A DNA stretch of 64,000 nucleotides, from contig NZ_FNBA01000001.1 of assembly GCF_900102055.1 (NCBI RefSeq), positions 517,085 to 581,084 of the forward strand, in the 5' to 3' direction. Shown one piece after another: positions 1 to 6,813 of the stretch (its first letter is position 1; every line of letters begins with the position of its first letter). The translations under genes and the position numbers were made by a program. Below the pieces are notes generated by a model. It ran no database searches, was not told the DNA's origin, and saw only the letters and a list, made by a program, of their open reading frames with translations. This stretch comes from Ulvibacter litoralis (GTDB taxonomy: Bacteria > Bacteroidota > Bacteroidia > Flavobacteriales > Flavobacteriaceae).

Positions 1-415
1 GCTTTTTTTCTACAATTAAGTCATTAGCATATGTAAACTCTACATCGCCAAAACTACCGCTCCTTATTGCCATAAGTTTATTGTCCTGATATTCATAGTC
101 ATAATATGAACTTGCATTAGATATATCCCAATTGAAATTATTAAAATCATTTGAATTCTGAGAGAATCTATAAACTCTCGAAATAAGTCCATTTGAGTTA
201 TATACAAACTGCATCCTTCCAGGGAATGCGCTACTTGACCAAGCTTTCACAATCCTGTCTCCTTCATAACTTAACTTTAGGACAACCCCACCATTAGATT
301 CATTTAAATATTTCACTTCTGTCGGGAGACCTATTGTAACAGAGTTATCATTAGATGAACACCCAATGAATAATAAGATTAAAAAAGTAAGTTTAATTGG
401 TTTTAAAAATTTCAT
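1..415 (-). CDS. Partial lipoprotein, function unknown
   Basis: Only the first 138 or so codons lie in the window; the frame stays open to the left edge, so the stop is off-window. It begins MKFLKPIKL, then a hydrophobic stretch and the lipobox IGCSSN with Cys at residue 19, so the product should be exported and lipid-anchored. The mature part is rich in Asn, Ser and Tyr and carries short YD-like strands (for example MQFVYNSNGLISRVYRF), as in many Bacteroidota surface lipoproteins. I do not recognise a specific family. It lies on the element side of the tRNA-Asp-linked integrase and is probably cargo of that element. Confidence 0.7.
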   Translation of the reverse strand, partial: MKFLKPIKLTFLILLFIGCSSNDNSVTIGLPTEVKYLNESNGGVVLKLSYEGDRIVKAWSSSAFPGRMQFVYNSNGLISRVYRFSQNSNDFNNFNWDISNASSYYDYEYQDNKLMAIRSGSFGDVEFTYANDLIVEKK

Positions 416-539
416 TTATTTTATTTTAGTAGTTAATAATAGTTATTATAATAAAAAGAGGCTATTAGCACCTCTGTCTAAAAAGTAGAACAAGTTAGTT
501 CTATATAAAAGAGCAACCTATAAGGTTTCTCCACAAAAT

Positions 540-977
540 TCATAAATCACCTTCATCCGAAAAACTATAATACCCACTTTTAGTTATTATTATGTGATCA
601 ATAAGTTGAAGGTCTAAATATTCAGCTGCCTTTTTAATTTTCTTAGTTAATATTTTATCCTGAGAACTGTATTGTATGTTTCCCGAAGGATGATTATGAG
701 CCACTATTATGGAAGAAGCGTTTGATTTTAAAGCAGCAGTTAAAAGTAATTTCATATCTACTACTGTTCCAGCCACACCACCTTTTGACATATGATAAAT
801 CCCAAGTACATTATTAGCTCTGTTTAAAAACAGTGCTTTAAACTCCTCTTGTAATTGAATGGTATTTACATTCCAATTATCTAAAAGAAGGTTATATGCT
901 GTTTGGCTATTAGATATTTTTACAGTGCTATCTATTTCATTGGAATAGATAAGTTGTATTTCATTTATTGTATTCAT
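540..977 (-). CDS. RadC-like JAB/MPN domain protein
   Basis: A 145-residue protein with the JAMM signature of the RadC family: Glu44/45 in QEEFKALF, then H94-N-H96-PSG and S104-x2-D107, which fits HxHx7SxxD exactly. These residues bind zinc in JAB-domain metalloproteins. It lacks the N-terminal helix-hairpin-helix region of full-length RadC. Short stand-alone versions like this are typical of Bacteroidota integrative and conjugative elements, where their role is unclear. It diverges from the small HTH gene with only 18 bases between the two start codons, so each promoter must lie inside the other gene. Family assignment is firm; function is not known. Confidence 0.85.
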   Translation of the reverse strand: MNTINEIQLIYSNEIDSTVKISNSQTAYNLLLDNWNVNTIQLQEEFKALFLNRANNVLGIYHMSKGGVAGTVVDMKLLLTAALKSNASSIIVAHNHPSGNIQYSSQDKILTKKIKKAAEYLDLQLIDHIIITKSGYYSFSDEGDL

Positions 978-995
978 TATTTATATTGTATTAAG

Positions 996-1274
996 ATGAA
1001 AAGTTTAAGATTTGAAGAAATGCCAAGGGCGGTCGAAGAAATATTAGAAAAGCTTATTGTTATTGAGCAAAGACTGAATGATATTAAGAATCATTTTCAG
1101 CCAATAAAGCCTATAGAGTTAATGACACGAAAAGAAGTAGCATTATTCTTTAAAGTAGATATCTCTACAGTTCACAATTGGACTAAAAAAGGAAAACTCC
1201 AATCGTATGGGATTGGAGCTAGAGTTTATTATAAGAGAAAAGAAGTAGAAAATGTATTAATTAAATTATTTTAA
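996..1274 (+). CDS. Small helix-turn-helix protein (excisionase-like)
   Basis: A 92-residue protein starting at MKSLRFEEMP. An upstream in-frame ATG at 903 exists, but it would add residues unlike the family and lie fully inside the opposite radC-like gene, so I prefer this start. The N-terminal third looks like a coiled coil (VEEILEKLIVIEQRLNDI). The C-terminal half is a MerR/excisionase-type DNA-binding domain: MTRKEVALFFKVDISTVHNW followed by KKGKLQSYGIG and RVYYKRKEVEN. Its 3' end overlaps the integrase stop by 9 bases, convergently. Such proteins often act as recombination directionality factors or transcriptional controllers of integrative elements; that role here is inferred from position. 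Confidence 0.75.
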   Translation: MKSLRFEEMPRAVEEILEKLIVIEQRLNDIKNHFQPIKPIELMTRKEVALFFKVDISTVHNWTKKGKLQSYGIGARVYYKRKEVENVLIKLF

Positions 1275-2465
1275 TTTTAACTTTATCATTTCCTCACTTA
1301 CTCGCTTCTGAACAACCTTACCATAACTAGCTTGAGTAATCTTCATACTACTATGTCCTAAGAGCTCTGAAACTATCTCCATAGGAACATCATTATACAA
1401 AAGAACAGTTGAAGCAAATGTCTTTCTAGCCATATGGTGAGTTAGGTTCTTTTTTATCCCAACGAAATCAGCAATCTCTTTTAAATAGCTATTGAACCTC
1501 TGATTAGATATGTTATTAAAAATATATTCAGAATGGTCCTTGTCATATCTATATAGTATTAATAGAGCCTGAGGCAACAGAGGTACTTTATAAGTCTTCC
1601 CTGTTTTACTACGCCTAATACTTAACCAAAGGTTGTCATCAAACTCTTTAATGATATCTGATTTTTTCAGACTAGCCATTTCTTTATATGCTAATCCAGT
1701 ATAACAACAGAAAACAAACAAGTCCCTAATCATACCAATTCTATCAATTCGGAATTGATACCTTTCCAATCTTCTAAGCTCTTCTTCAGAAAGAAAGATT
1801 ATCTCTTTTCTTACTGTCTTATAGCTAAATAATAAGAATGGATCTCGATTTAAATATTCCTCTGCTATCGCGAACTTCAACACCTTCTTAAACCTTTGAA
1901 TAGCCTTGTTTAAGGTGCTCTGCGCAAGCTTTTTCTCTGTTTTAAGATAGTATTCATATTCGCCTAGAAAATTGCTTTTAAGAGCCTTTAACAGGATGTC
2001 TTTTGTTTTGAATTTATGCATAATAAAGTCTTGCAAGTGTTTGCCAGATTCCAGATACTTCTGATAAGTAACTAATTTAATATCTATTCCGATTAGCCTT
2101 TTAATTCTATCGCTATGGAGGTTATACACTTCCATCACGCATAGCTCATCTTTTGGAGCTTCTCCCTTGTATTGATTATAGATGTCAAGCACATTAAATG
2201 AAGTCCCTTTAACTTGTAAAAATAAAAAAGCCTGATTCAAATTTTGATTGATCAGGCTTAATTGGCTGTTTAGATATTCACTTTGGTCACTTGGTTTGAC
2301 TCGCTGTTTTTTCCCATCCCAATAGTCAGGGTTTATAAATAAACCTGTAGAGAACTCTTTCCTCTTTTTTAAGAAGGTTATACGGCATCTGAGCGCACAT
2401 TTGTTGGATTGGTTCATTCGATTGCGTGCAAGCACAAACAATACATTGATAGTACTTGTATTCAT
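1266..2465 (-). CDS. Tyrosine recombinase (integrase), Bacteroidota type
   Basis: A 399-residue site-specific recombinase. The N-terminus (about 1-90) is an arm-binding domain, about 110-215 is the SAM-like core-binding domain, and about 225-390 is the catalytic domain. Visible catalytic residues are K287 (RRSKTGK), H344-x2-R347, H371 (LGHSSMKIT) and the nucleophile Y381 (SYGKVV). The usual first catalytic Arg is replaced: the motif reads TGLAYKE with Ala259. I chose the MNTSTINVLF start because the in-frame ATG 20 codons upstream gives a Cys/Lys-rich extension that overlaps the GCACACCT repeats. The gene lies next to tRNA-Asp, so it probably integrated the adjacent element. Confidence 0.9.
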   Translation of the reverse strand: MNTSTINVLFVLARNRMNQSNKCALRCRITFLKKRKEFSTGLFINPDYWDGKKQRVKPSDQSEYLNSQLSLINQNLNQAFLFLQVKGTSFNVLDIYNQYKGEAPKDELCVMEVYNLHSDRIKRLIGIDIKLVTYQKYLESGKHLQDFIMHKFKTKDILLKALKSNFLGEYEYYLKTEKKLAQSTLNKAIQRFKKVLKFAIAEEYLNRDPFLLFSYKTVRKEIIFLSEEELRRLERYQFRIDRIGMIRDLFVFCCYTGLAYKEMASLKKSDIIKEFDDNLWLSIRRSKTGKTYKVPLLPQALLILYRYDKDHSEYIFNNISNQRFNSYLKEIADFVGIKKNLTHHMARKTFASTVLLYNDVPMEIVSELLGHSSMKITQASYGKVVQKRVSEEMIKLKLK

Positions 2466-2499
2466 TATTTTATATTTTTTTTGGTTAGTAAATGGACAT

Positions 2500-2540
2500 G
2501 CACACCTTGTAGAAAAGATGCACACCTAATTGCACACCTT
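2500..2540. repeat. Three GCACACCT direct repeats beside the integrase gene
   Basis: The octamer GCACACCT occurs at 2500, 2520 and 2532; two copies extend to GCACACCTT. They sit just upstream of the integrase start codon, between it and tRNA-Asp. Clustered short direct repeats in this position are typical arm-type or core-adjacent binding sites for tyrosine integrases. The repeat is seen directly; its role is inferred. Confidence 0.5.
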
Positions 2541-2590
2541 TCAGATGTAAAAAACGTATCAATGTTGCCTTTTGAAGATGAATCACCCTA

Positions 2591-2621
2591 AAACAAAAAA
2601 AGCCCATCCATTTGGATAAGC
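2591..2621 (-). terminator. Rho-independent terminator, minus strand
   Basis: Read on the minus strand, GCTTATCC-AAAT-GGATGGGC forms an 8-bp stem with two G-T pairs and is followed by seven T's. It would stop transcripts running leftward from tRNA-Asp before they reach the integrase element. Confidence 0.55.
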
Positions 2622-2730
2622 TCTTCATCGGTTTACTACATAAACCCTCCGCCACATTTAAGACGGACAACACAACGCGTTTGCGTTCCCTTGCAGAAGG
2701 GAACCTCCTCATATAACCTGAGAAGTATTT

Positions 2731-2754
2731 CAAAATATCCCCACTTTCGTGGGG
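2731..2754 (-). terminator. Hairpin just downstream of tRNA-Asp
   Basis: CCCCAC-GAAA-GTGGGG, a perfect 6-bp stem with a GAAA tetraloop, begins five bases after the encoded CCA of tRNA-Asp and is followed by ATATTTTG on the minus strand. It is a plausible tRNA transcript terminator or 3'-processing structure. Confidence 0.5.
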
Positions 2755-2758
2755 ACGT

Positions 2759-2835
2759 TGGCGGTCTGGACGAGACTCGAACTCGCGACCCCCTGCGTGA
2801 CAGGCAGGTATTCTAACCAACTGAACTACCAGACC
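2759..2835 (-). tRNA. tRNA-Asp (GTC)
   Basis: The minus strand folds into a full cloverleaf: acceptor stem GGTCTGG/CCAGACC, D-arm with GTTCAGTTGGTTAGA, anticodon stem CCTGC/GCAGG around the loop CTGTCAC (anticodon GTC), and a T-arm with GTTCGAGTC. The discriminator base is G, as expected for Asp, and CCA is encoded (2759-2761). The 3' end faces the integrase gene, the usual arrangement when a tyrosine recombinase uses a tRNA 3' end as its attachment site. Confidence 0.96.
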
Positions 2836-2951
2836 GTGCTACTATTTTAAAGACTTTATTAGCATGTCTTTGCTTATATTGCTACAAGCGAGTGCAAATA
2901 TACACCCTCTATTCAATCTGACAAACATTTTTCGAAAAAAAATTTCACTTT

Positions 2952-3881
2952 TTATCCAAACTTCTGACGTTCCACTAAATAGGTAGTCAAAATTTTATTG
3001 AAACTCTCATTAATATTCGTCGGAACGTACTTAATACGGTATTGCGCGCACTTCAACTCTAAATCTGTAAAGTAGGTTTGTACCGCCGTTTCGTATTGCT
3101 CCTTTATGGTATCTGCATATAAATTTACAAACTCACCCGTCTCAACATCTATAAAACGCTTGGGGCGATTCGTAAAATCAAACTGCAACTCCTTTTCTTT
3201 ATCAAACGTATGAAATAACACTACTTCGTGTTTGTTGTATTTTAAATGCTGTAAGGCTTCAAATAACTTTTCTGCTTCCGCATCACTTTCAAACATATCG
3301 GTAAACAAAAACACCAACGACCTTCGCTTCAGTTTTTCTGCTATTAAATGCAAATGACTGTAGGTTTTGGTCTGTACTTGTGTTTTTGATGCTACAACGG
3401 CATTATTAAGTTGCGCCAAAAGCATTTGATGATGGCGCTCACTCCCTTTTTCCGAAGAATAGAACTCATACGTATCACTATAAATACTCATCCCCACCGC
3501 ATCGCGCTGACGCTTTAGCAAGTTCATAATCGCAGCACTTGCCAATACCGAGAAACCAATCTTATTTAACGAATTAATCCCTTGCTCTTTGAGTGCAGGA
3601 TAATGCATCGAACTACTGTTATCAATAATTAAATGGCAACGTAAATTGGTTTCTTCTTCGTAGCGCTTGGTATAGAGCTTATCCGTTTTAGCAAAAAGCT
3701 TCCAGTCAATATGCTTGGTGCTTTCACCATTATTATAGGTTTTATGCTCCGCAAATTCCGCAGAAAAACCGTGAAACGGACTCTTATGAAGTCCAGAAAT
3801 AAACCCCTCTACCACTTGCGTAGCGAGCAACTCCAGGTGTTTAAACCCAACAATTTCGTTTATTTCTTTGTCTATATTCAT
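2952..3881 (-). CDS. DUF58 domain protein (VWA-like)
   Basis: A 309-residue protein with the DUF58 core HIDWKLFAKTDKLYTKRYEE followed by a von Willebrand A-like segment with the metal-site motif IIDNSSSM. DUF58 proteins commonly work with MoxR AAA ATPases and Bat proteins in envelope or stress functions. Here no MoxR or Bat gene is adjacent, so it is an orphan in this window. I start at MNIDKEINEIVG; an in-frame ATG 34 codons upstream would read straight through a heptamer repeat array and the end of the neighbouring gene. Transcription probably starts within or downstream of that repeat. The exact partner is unknown. Confidence 0.85.
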   Translation of the reverse strand: MNIDKEINEIVGFKHLELLATQVVEGFISGLHKSPFHGFSAEFAEHKTYNNGESTKHIDWKLFAKTDKLYTKRYEEETNLRCHLIIDNSSSMHYPALKEQGINSLNKIGFSVLASAAIMNLLKRQRDAVGMSIYSDTYEFYSSEKGSERHHQMLLAQLNNAVVASKTQVQTKTYSHLHLIAEKLKRRSLVFLFTDMFESDAEAEKLFEALQHLKYNKHEVVLFHTFDKEKELQFDFTNRPKRFIDVETGEFVNLYADTIKEQYETAVQTYFTDLELKCAQYRIKYVPTNINESFNKILTTYLVERQKFG

Positions 3882-3901
3882 TAGGTTATCTTCCTTGTAT
3901 C

Positions 3902-3929
3902 GTGATTTGTGAGTGGTGAGCGGTGAATA
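3902..3929. repeat. Left heptamer array (GTGANNN x4) of an IR-flanked gene
   Basis: Four 7-base units, GTGATTT, GTGAGTG, GTGAGCG and GTGAATA, lie just beyond the 3' end of the four-helix-bundle gene. They are an imperfect inverted copy of the longer array at 4320-4360, so the gene is bracketed by inverted heptamer arrays. Confidence 0.6.
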
Positions 3930-3936
3930 GTTTGTT

Positions 3937-4284
3937 TTATTTTTTTTGTAAATAATTTCTTGTACCAAGCAACAATTTTCCAACTGAATTAAGTTGGTTT
4001 TTTAATGTTTCAGATTCTTGAATAAAACCCAATCGTACAGATAAATAATATTGAGTCTCAACTTCAGAAAGCGAGCCTAATGCAATACTTATAAACTGTA
4101 TAAATTCCTTATCGCTTTTTCTTGCCGCTCCTTCTGCCACATTTGATGGAACAGAGACCGCAGAACGTCTTATTTGACTTGTAAGCCCGTAAATTTCTTC
4201 TTTAGGAAACTGAGCGCTAATTTTATAAATAGCTTCAACTAGATCCATGCTCTTTTTCCACACATCCATGTCTTTATGATTCAT
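3937..4284 (-). CDS. Four-helix-bundle protein (23S rRNA IVS-encoded family)
   Basis: A protein of about 115 residues of the family first seen in intervening sequences of 23S rRNA genes. Diagnostic segments are MDVWKKSMDLVEAIYKIS, FPKEEIYGLTSQIRRSA, VSVPSNVAEGAARKS, and FIQFISIALGSLSEVETQ. The fold is a helical bundle that assembles into rings; the cellular role is unresolved. I start at MNHKDMDVWKK; a further in-frame ATG 12 codons upstream lies at the edge of the heptamer array. The gene is inserted between clpP and the DUF58 gene and is bracketed by inverted heptamer arrays, which suggests a transposable or gene-cassette-like unit of about 440 bases. Confidence 0.85.
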   Translation of the reverse strand: MNHKDMDVWKKSMDLVEAIYKISAQFPKEEIYGLTSQIRRSAVSVPSNVAEGAARKSDKEFIQFISIALGSLSEVETQYYLSVRLGFIQESETLKNQLNSVGKLLLGTRNYLQKK

Positions 4285-4319
4285 ACCTAAAGCATTACTT
4301 ACTATTCTCCTGCGCACCA

Positions 4320-4360
4320 TTCACGGTTCACCGTTCACAGTTCACAGTTCACAGTTCACT
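4320..4360. repeat. Right heptamer array (TTCACNG) of an IR-flanked gene
   Basis: Six tandem 7-base units: TTCACGG, TTCACCG, three of TTCACAG, then TTCACT. Read on the opposite strand this gives GTGAACGG-type units that align with the array at 3902-3929, in inverted orientation. It lies between the start of the four-helix-bundle gene and the end of clpP. Confidence 0.65.
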
Positions 4361-4369
4361 AATAACTAC

Positions 4370-4915
4370 TTACACAATTCCGTCAACAATTCCGTAGGAA
4401 ACAGACTCATCAGCACCCATCCAATGGTCACGATTAAAATCTTTCATTACCTTCTCAAATGTTTGTCCGCAATTATCTGCTAAAATCTGAGCACTTAATT
4501 CCTTAGTTTTAATAATTTCTTGAGCTGTAATCTGAATATCACTTGCTTGTCCACTAGCACCTCCACTAGGCTGGTGAATCATAACACGCGCATGTGGTTG
4601 GATAAAACGACGTCCTTTTTCACCTGCCGAAAGCAACAAACTTCCCATCGAAGCTGCCAATCCAGTACAGATTGTAGAAACAGGACTTTTTATCGACTTA
4701 ATAGTATCGTAAATAGAAAAACCTGAAGTAACATATCCTCCCGGACTATTTATATAAAATTTAATCTCTTCATTATTAACCGAATCTAAATATAGCAATC
4801 TATCTACCACGTGGCGTGCACTTTTATCGTCTACCATACCCCATAGAAAGATAGTTCTATCATCTAACTGCTGACTTTCAATTCTATCTTGAACTTTTAC
4901 TGTTTTCTTTTCCAT
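4370..4915 (-). CDS. clpP: ATP-dependent Clp protease proteolytic subunit
   Basis: A 181-residue ClpP-type serine peptidase. The triad is visible: Ser89 (GLAASMGS), His114 (VMIHQPSGG) and Asp163 (NRDHWMGADES). The oxyanion region INSPGG is at 56-60. It lacks the longer N-terminal propeptide of E. coli ClpP. It is not next to tig or clpX, the usual setting of the main clpP, so it may be a second paralogue in the genome; that cannot be tested here. ClpP forms a tetradecameric barrel that degrades substrates delivered by ClpX or ClpA/C ATPases in the cytoplasm. Confidence 0.9.
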   Translation of the reverse strand: MEKKTVKVQDRIESQQLDDRTIFLWGMVDDKSARHVVDRLLYLDSVNNEEIKFYINSPGGYVTSGFSIYDTIKSIKSPVSTICTGLAASMGSLLLSAGEKGRRFIQPHARVMIHQPSGGASGQASDIQITAQEIIKTKELSAQILADNCGQTFEKVMKDFNRDHWMGADESVSYGIVDGIV

Positions 4916-4977
4916 ACAAATGTCCTTGCCGTAACAAGGGTACTTTTTAAATTAACTTACAATCTTACTAAAATAAG

Positions 4978-5006
4978 AAAAGGCTTAACATATCGCCAAG
5001 CCTTTT
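4978..5006 (-). terminator. Terminator after trxA
   Basis: AAAAGGCTT pairs with AAGCCTTTT around an 11-base loop, with a T-rich run on the minus strand side. It lies directly downstream of the thioredoxin stop codon. Confidence 0.6.
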
Positions 5007-5028
5007 ATAATTTAATTTTCTAAACTTA

Positions 5029-5346
5029 TTACAAAAGCTTATCAATCGCTTCTGCGTATACATTTTTAGGAGCAACACCTACTTGGCGTCCTACTAATTC
5101 ACCTTTATCAAAAATCAAAACAGTTGGAATATTACGAACTCCGTACTTCGCTGCAAATTCTTGATTTGCATCTACATCTACCTTTCCAACAACTGCTTTA
5201 CCGTCGTATTCGTCACTAATTTGATCAATGATTGGTCCAACCATTCTACAAGGACCGCACCATGCTGCCCAAAAATCAACCACTACGGGTTTATCACTTT
5301 TTAATACTGTTTCTTCAAACGTTGCGTCTGTTATCTCTAAAGCCAT
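5029..5346 (-). CDS. trxA: Thioredoxin
   Basis: A 105-residue thioredoxin with the active site W29-C-G-P-C33 (FWAAWCGPC), Asp24 in VVVDFW, and the cis-proline loop RNIPTVLIF. It reduces protein disulfides in the cytoplasm and is itself reduced by thioredoxin reductase. I chose the start MALEITD: the upstream in-frame ATG at 5382 would lie upstream of a good promoter -7 box (TACTTTTG on the minus strand). The gene is followed by a hairpin terminator, so it is probably transcribed alone. Confidence 0.95.
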   Translation of the reverse strand: MALEITDATFEETVLKSDKPVVVDFWAAWCGPCRMVGPIIDQISDEYDGKAVVGKVDVDANQEFAAKYGVRNIPTVLIFDKGELVGRQVGVAPKNVYAEAIDKLL

Positions 5347-5369
5347 ACTATTTGTTTTAATTACTAACA

Positions 5370-5403
5370 CAAAAGTAGTCAAAAAAAACTCGATTCCTTA
5401 CAA
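5370..5403 (-). promoter_or_regulatory. Putative trxA promoter
   Basis: On the minus strand TACTTTTG (5370-5377) matches the Bacteroidota -7 consensus TAnnTTTG, with a TTG (5401-5403) 23 bases upstream. It places the transcript start about 20 bases before the trxA ATG and rules out the longer reading frame. Confidence 0.5.
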
Positions 5404-5450
5404 CCTTTACATTACTTTAGACAATATCCGTATCGATTAATCTTATCATG

Positions 5451-5547
5451 CGGGTTGCCTTTTATTCGGCGCTGCCCAATAAAAAGCACCGGGCTTTCAG
5501 CTATATCCCCGATTCTCATCGGGGGATGCCGCTTCTATCCCTACCCG
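5451..5547 (-). repeat. Intergenic double-hairpin element, divergent copy C
   Basis: Read on the minus strand it starts CGGGTAGGGATAGAAGCGGC, followed by a hairpin CCCCGAT-gaga-ATCGGGG, then TAGCTGAAAGCCCG, then a second hairpin (GCTTTTTATT with AATAAAAGGC). The flanks match elements at 18165 and 30175 while the hairpin sequences differ. It lies between divergent trxA and the acetyltransferase gene. Confidence 0.6.
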
Positions 5548-5629
5548 AAACACTTAAAACCCCTTTCTTATCATACATCAATGCACACCTTCAAAACCCA
5601 TCGTATTTTTGAATAAAATTAATACCGTT

Positions 5630-5935
5630 ATGAGCTACACATTAGAACAAAATACCGAAAAAAACCGCTTCGAAGTGAAAGTAGAAAGCGCAACTGCCAT
5701 TGCAGAATACAAACTATTCCCTGGCGGAATTGCATATACCCACACCGAAGTTCCTAAACAATTAGAAGGCAAAGGCATAGGGAGCTTTATTGCGAAAGGA
5801 ATATTAGACTACGCTCAAGAGCATAACTTACACGTAAAACCCTATTGCTCTTTTATAAAAGCATACATAGACCGACATCCTGAATACCAACAAAATTCAG
5901 TATTTCACAATAAAGATTTACAAAATGAAAACTAA
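5630..5935 (+). CDS. GNAT-fold N-acetyltransferase (YjdJ-like)
   Basis: A 101-residue protein of the short GNAT family related to YjdJ/GTLF (N-acetyltransferase of the CG type). Seen motifs are IAYTHTEVPKQLEGKGIGSF, in which QLEGKGIG is the acetyl-CoA pyrophosphate loop, and VKPYCSFIKAYIDRHPEY with the conserved Cys-Ser-Phe and His-Pro. Substrate is unknown. I start at MSYTLEQN; an ATG seven codons earlier is possible. Its last 11 bases overlap the start of the first pirin gene, so the two are probably co-transcribed and translationally coupled. Confidence 0.8.
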   Translation: MSYTLEQNTEKNRFEVKVESATAIAEYKLFPGGIAYTHTEVPKQLEGKGIGSFIAKGILDYAQEHNLHVKPYCSFIKAYIDRHPEYQQNSVFHNKDLQNEN

Positions 5936-6803
5936 AACCATAGAACGTATTGTAGCACCAAGTACCCCTCATTTTGTGGGCGACGGATTTAGAGTGCACA
6001 ATTTTATACCGGGCAGCCAAGGGTTGAGTATGCCTCGCATGACGCCTTTTATCATGTTAGACTACAATTCCAAATTTTACTTCCCTCCTTCCGAAGTACC
6101 TAAAGGTGTCGGCGTACATCCGCATCGTGGTTTCGAAACGGTGACCATTGCCTACAAAGGAAAAGTGGCACATCACGACAGCAGCGGCGGTGGCGGTGTT
6201 ATTGGCGAAGGCGGCGTACAATGGATGACGGCAGCTTCAGGAGTATTACACAAAGAATACCACGAAGAAAGCTTCAGTAAAACGGGAGGCGACTTTCAAA
6301 TGGTGCAATTGTGGGTAAATTTACCCGCTGCACATAAAATGTCGAACCCAAAGTATCAAGCAATTTCAAAAGAGGAAATGGCAACGTACACCCTTCCGAA
6401 GCAACAAGGAACTATAGAAGTAATCGCCGGAGACTACAACGACGTAAAAGGATCGGCTTCCACCTTCACCCCATTACACATGCTAAACGCACGTTTGCAC
6501 AAAGGCGGAACAGCAAACTTTTCATTTCCTGAACACTACACCACCTGTTTGTTAGTGATAGAAGGAAGTATTACCCTTCAAGATTCCGAAGTAATCGCAA
6601 CCGATCATTTGGTATTGTTTGAAAACGAAGGCGAAAACATCACAATCACTGCTTCAGAAGAGGCTGTTGTTCTCGTATTAAGTGGCGAACCTATTCTCGA
6701 ACCTATCGCAGCACAAGGTCCGTTTGTAATGAACACCAAAGAAGAAATTGCACAAGCCATCACCGATTACAACATGGGTAAATTTGGTTATTTAGAAGAT
6801 TAA
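5925..6803 (+). CDS. Pirin family protein (pirin 1 of 3)
   Basis: A 292-residue bicupin of the pirin family. The metal-binding set is intact: H65-P-H67 (GVHPHRGFET), H109 and E111 (GVLHKEYHEE). Pirins bind iron and several have quercetin 2,3-dioxygenase activity in vitro; physiological roles in bacteria are mostly unsettled. It overlaps the acetyltransferase gene by 11 bases and is followed 10 bases later by another pirin gene. The three pirins here are clearly paralogous in motif layout but diverged in sequence. Confidence 0.9.
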   Translation: MKTKTIERIVAPSTPHFVGDGFRVHNFIPGSQGLSMPRMTPFIMLDYNSKFYFPPSEVPKGVGVHPHRGFETVTIAYKGKVAHHDSSGGGGVIGEGGVQWMTAASGVLHKEYHEESFSKTGGDFQMVQLWVNLPAAHKMSNPKYQAISKEEMATYTLPKQQGTIEVIAGDYNDVKGSASTFTPLHMLNARLHKGGTANFSFPEHYTTCLLVIEGSITLQDSEVIATDHLVLFENEGENITITASEEAVVLVLSGEPILEPIAAQGPFVMNTKEEIAQAITDYNMGKFGYLED

Positions 6804-6813
6804 AAAATAAATT

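Noticed and set aside
903..995. Upstream extension of the small HTH protein (start at 903)
   Set aside because: The extra residues are Tyr/Ile-rich, unlike the family, and come entirely from the opposite radC-like gene.
2485..2820. Open frame across the tRNA-Asp gene and its downstream spacer
   Set aside because: Its N-terminus is a translation of the tRNA itself, so it cannot be a normal gene; the interest is in the spacer, reported separately.
3882..3983. Longer start for the DUF58 protein
   Set aside because: The extension reads through the heptamer array and the neighbouring gene's end; MNIDKEINEIVG matches the family start.
5583..5591. GCACACCTT near 5583 as another integrase site
   Set aside because: One 9-base match in 64 kb is expected by chance, and no other repeat is near.
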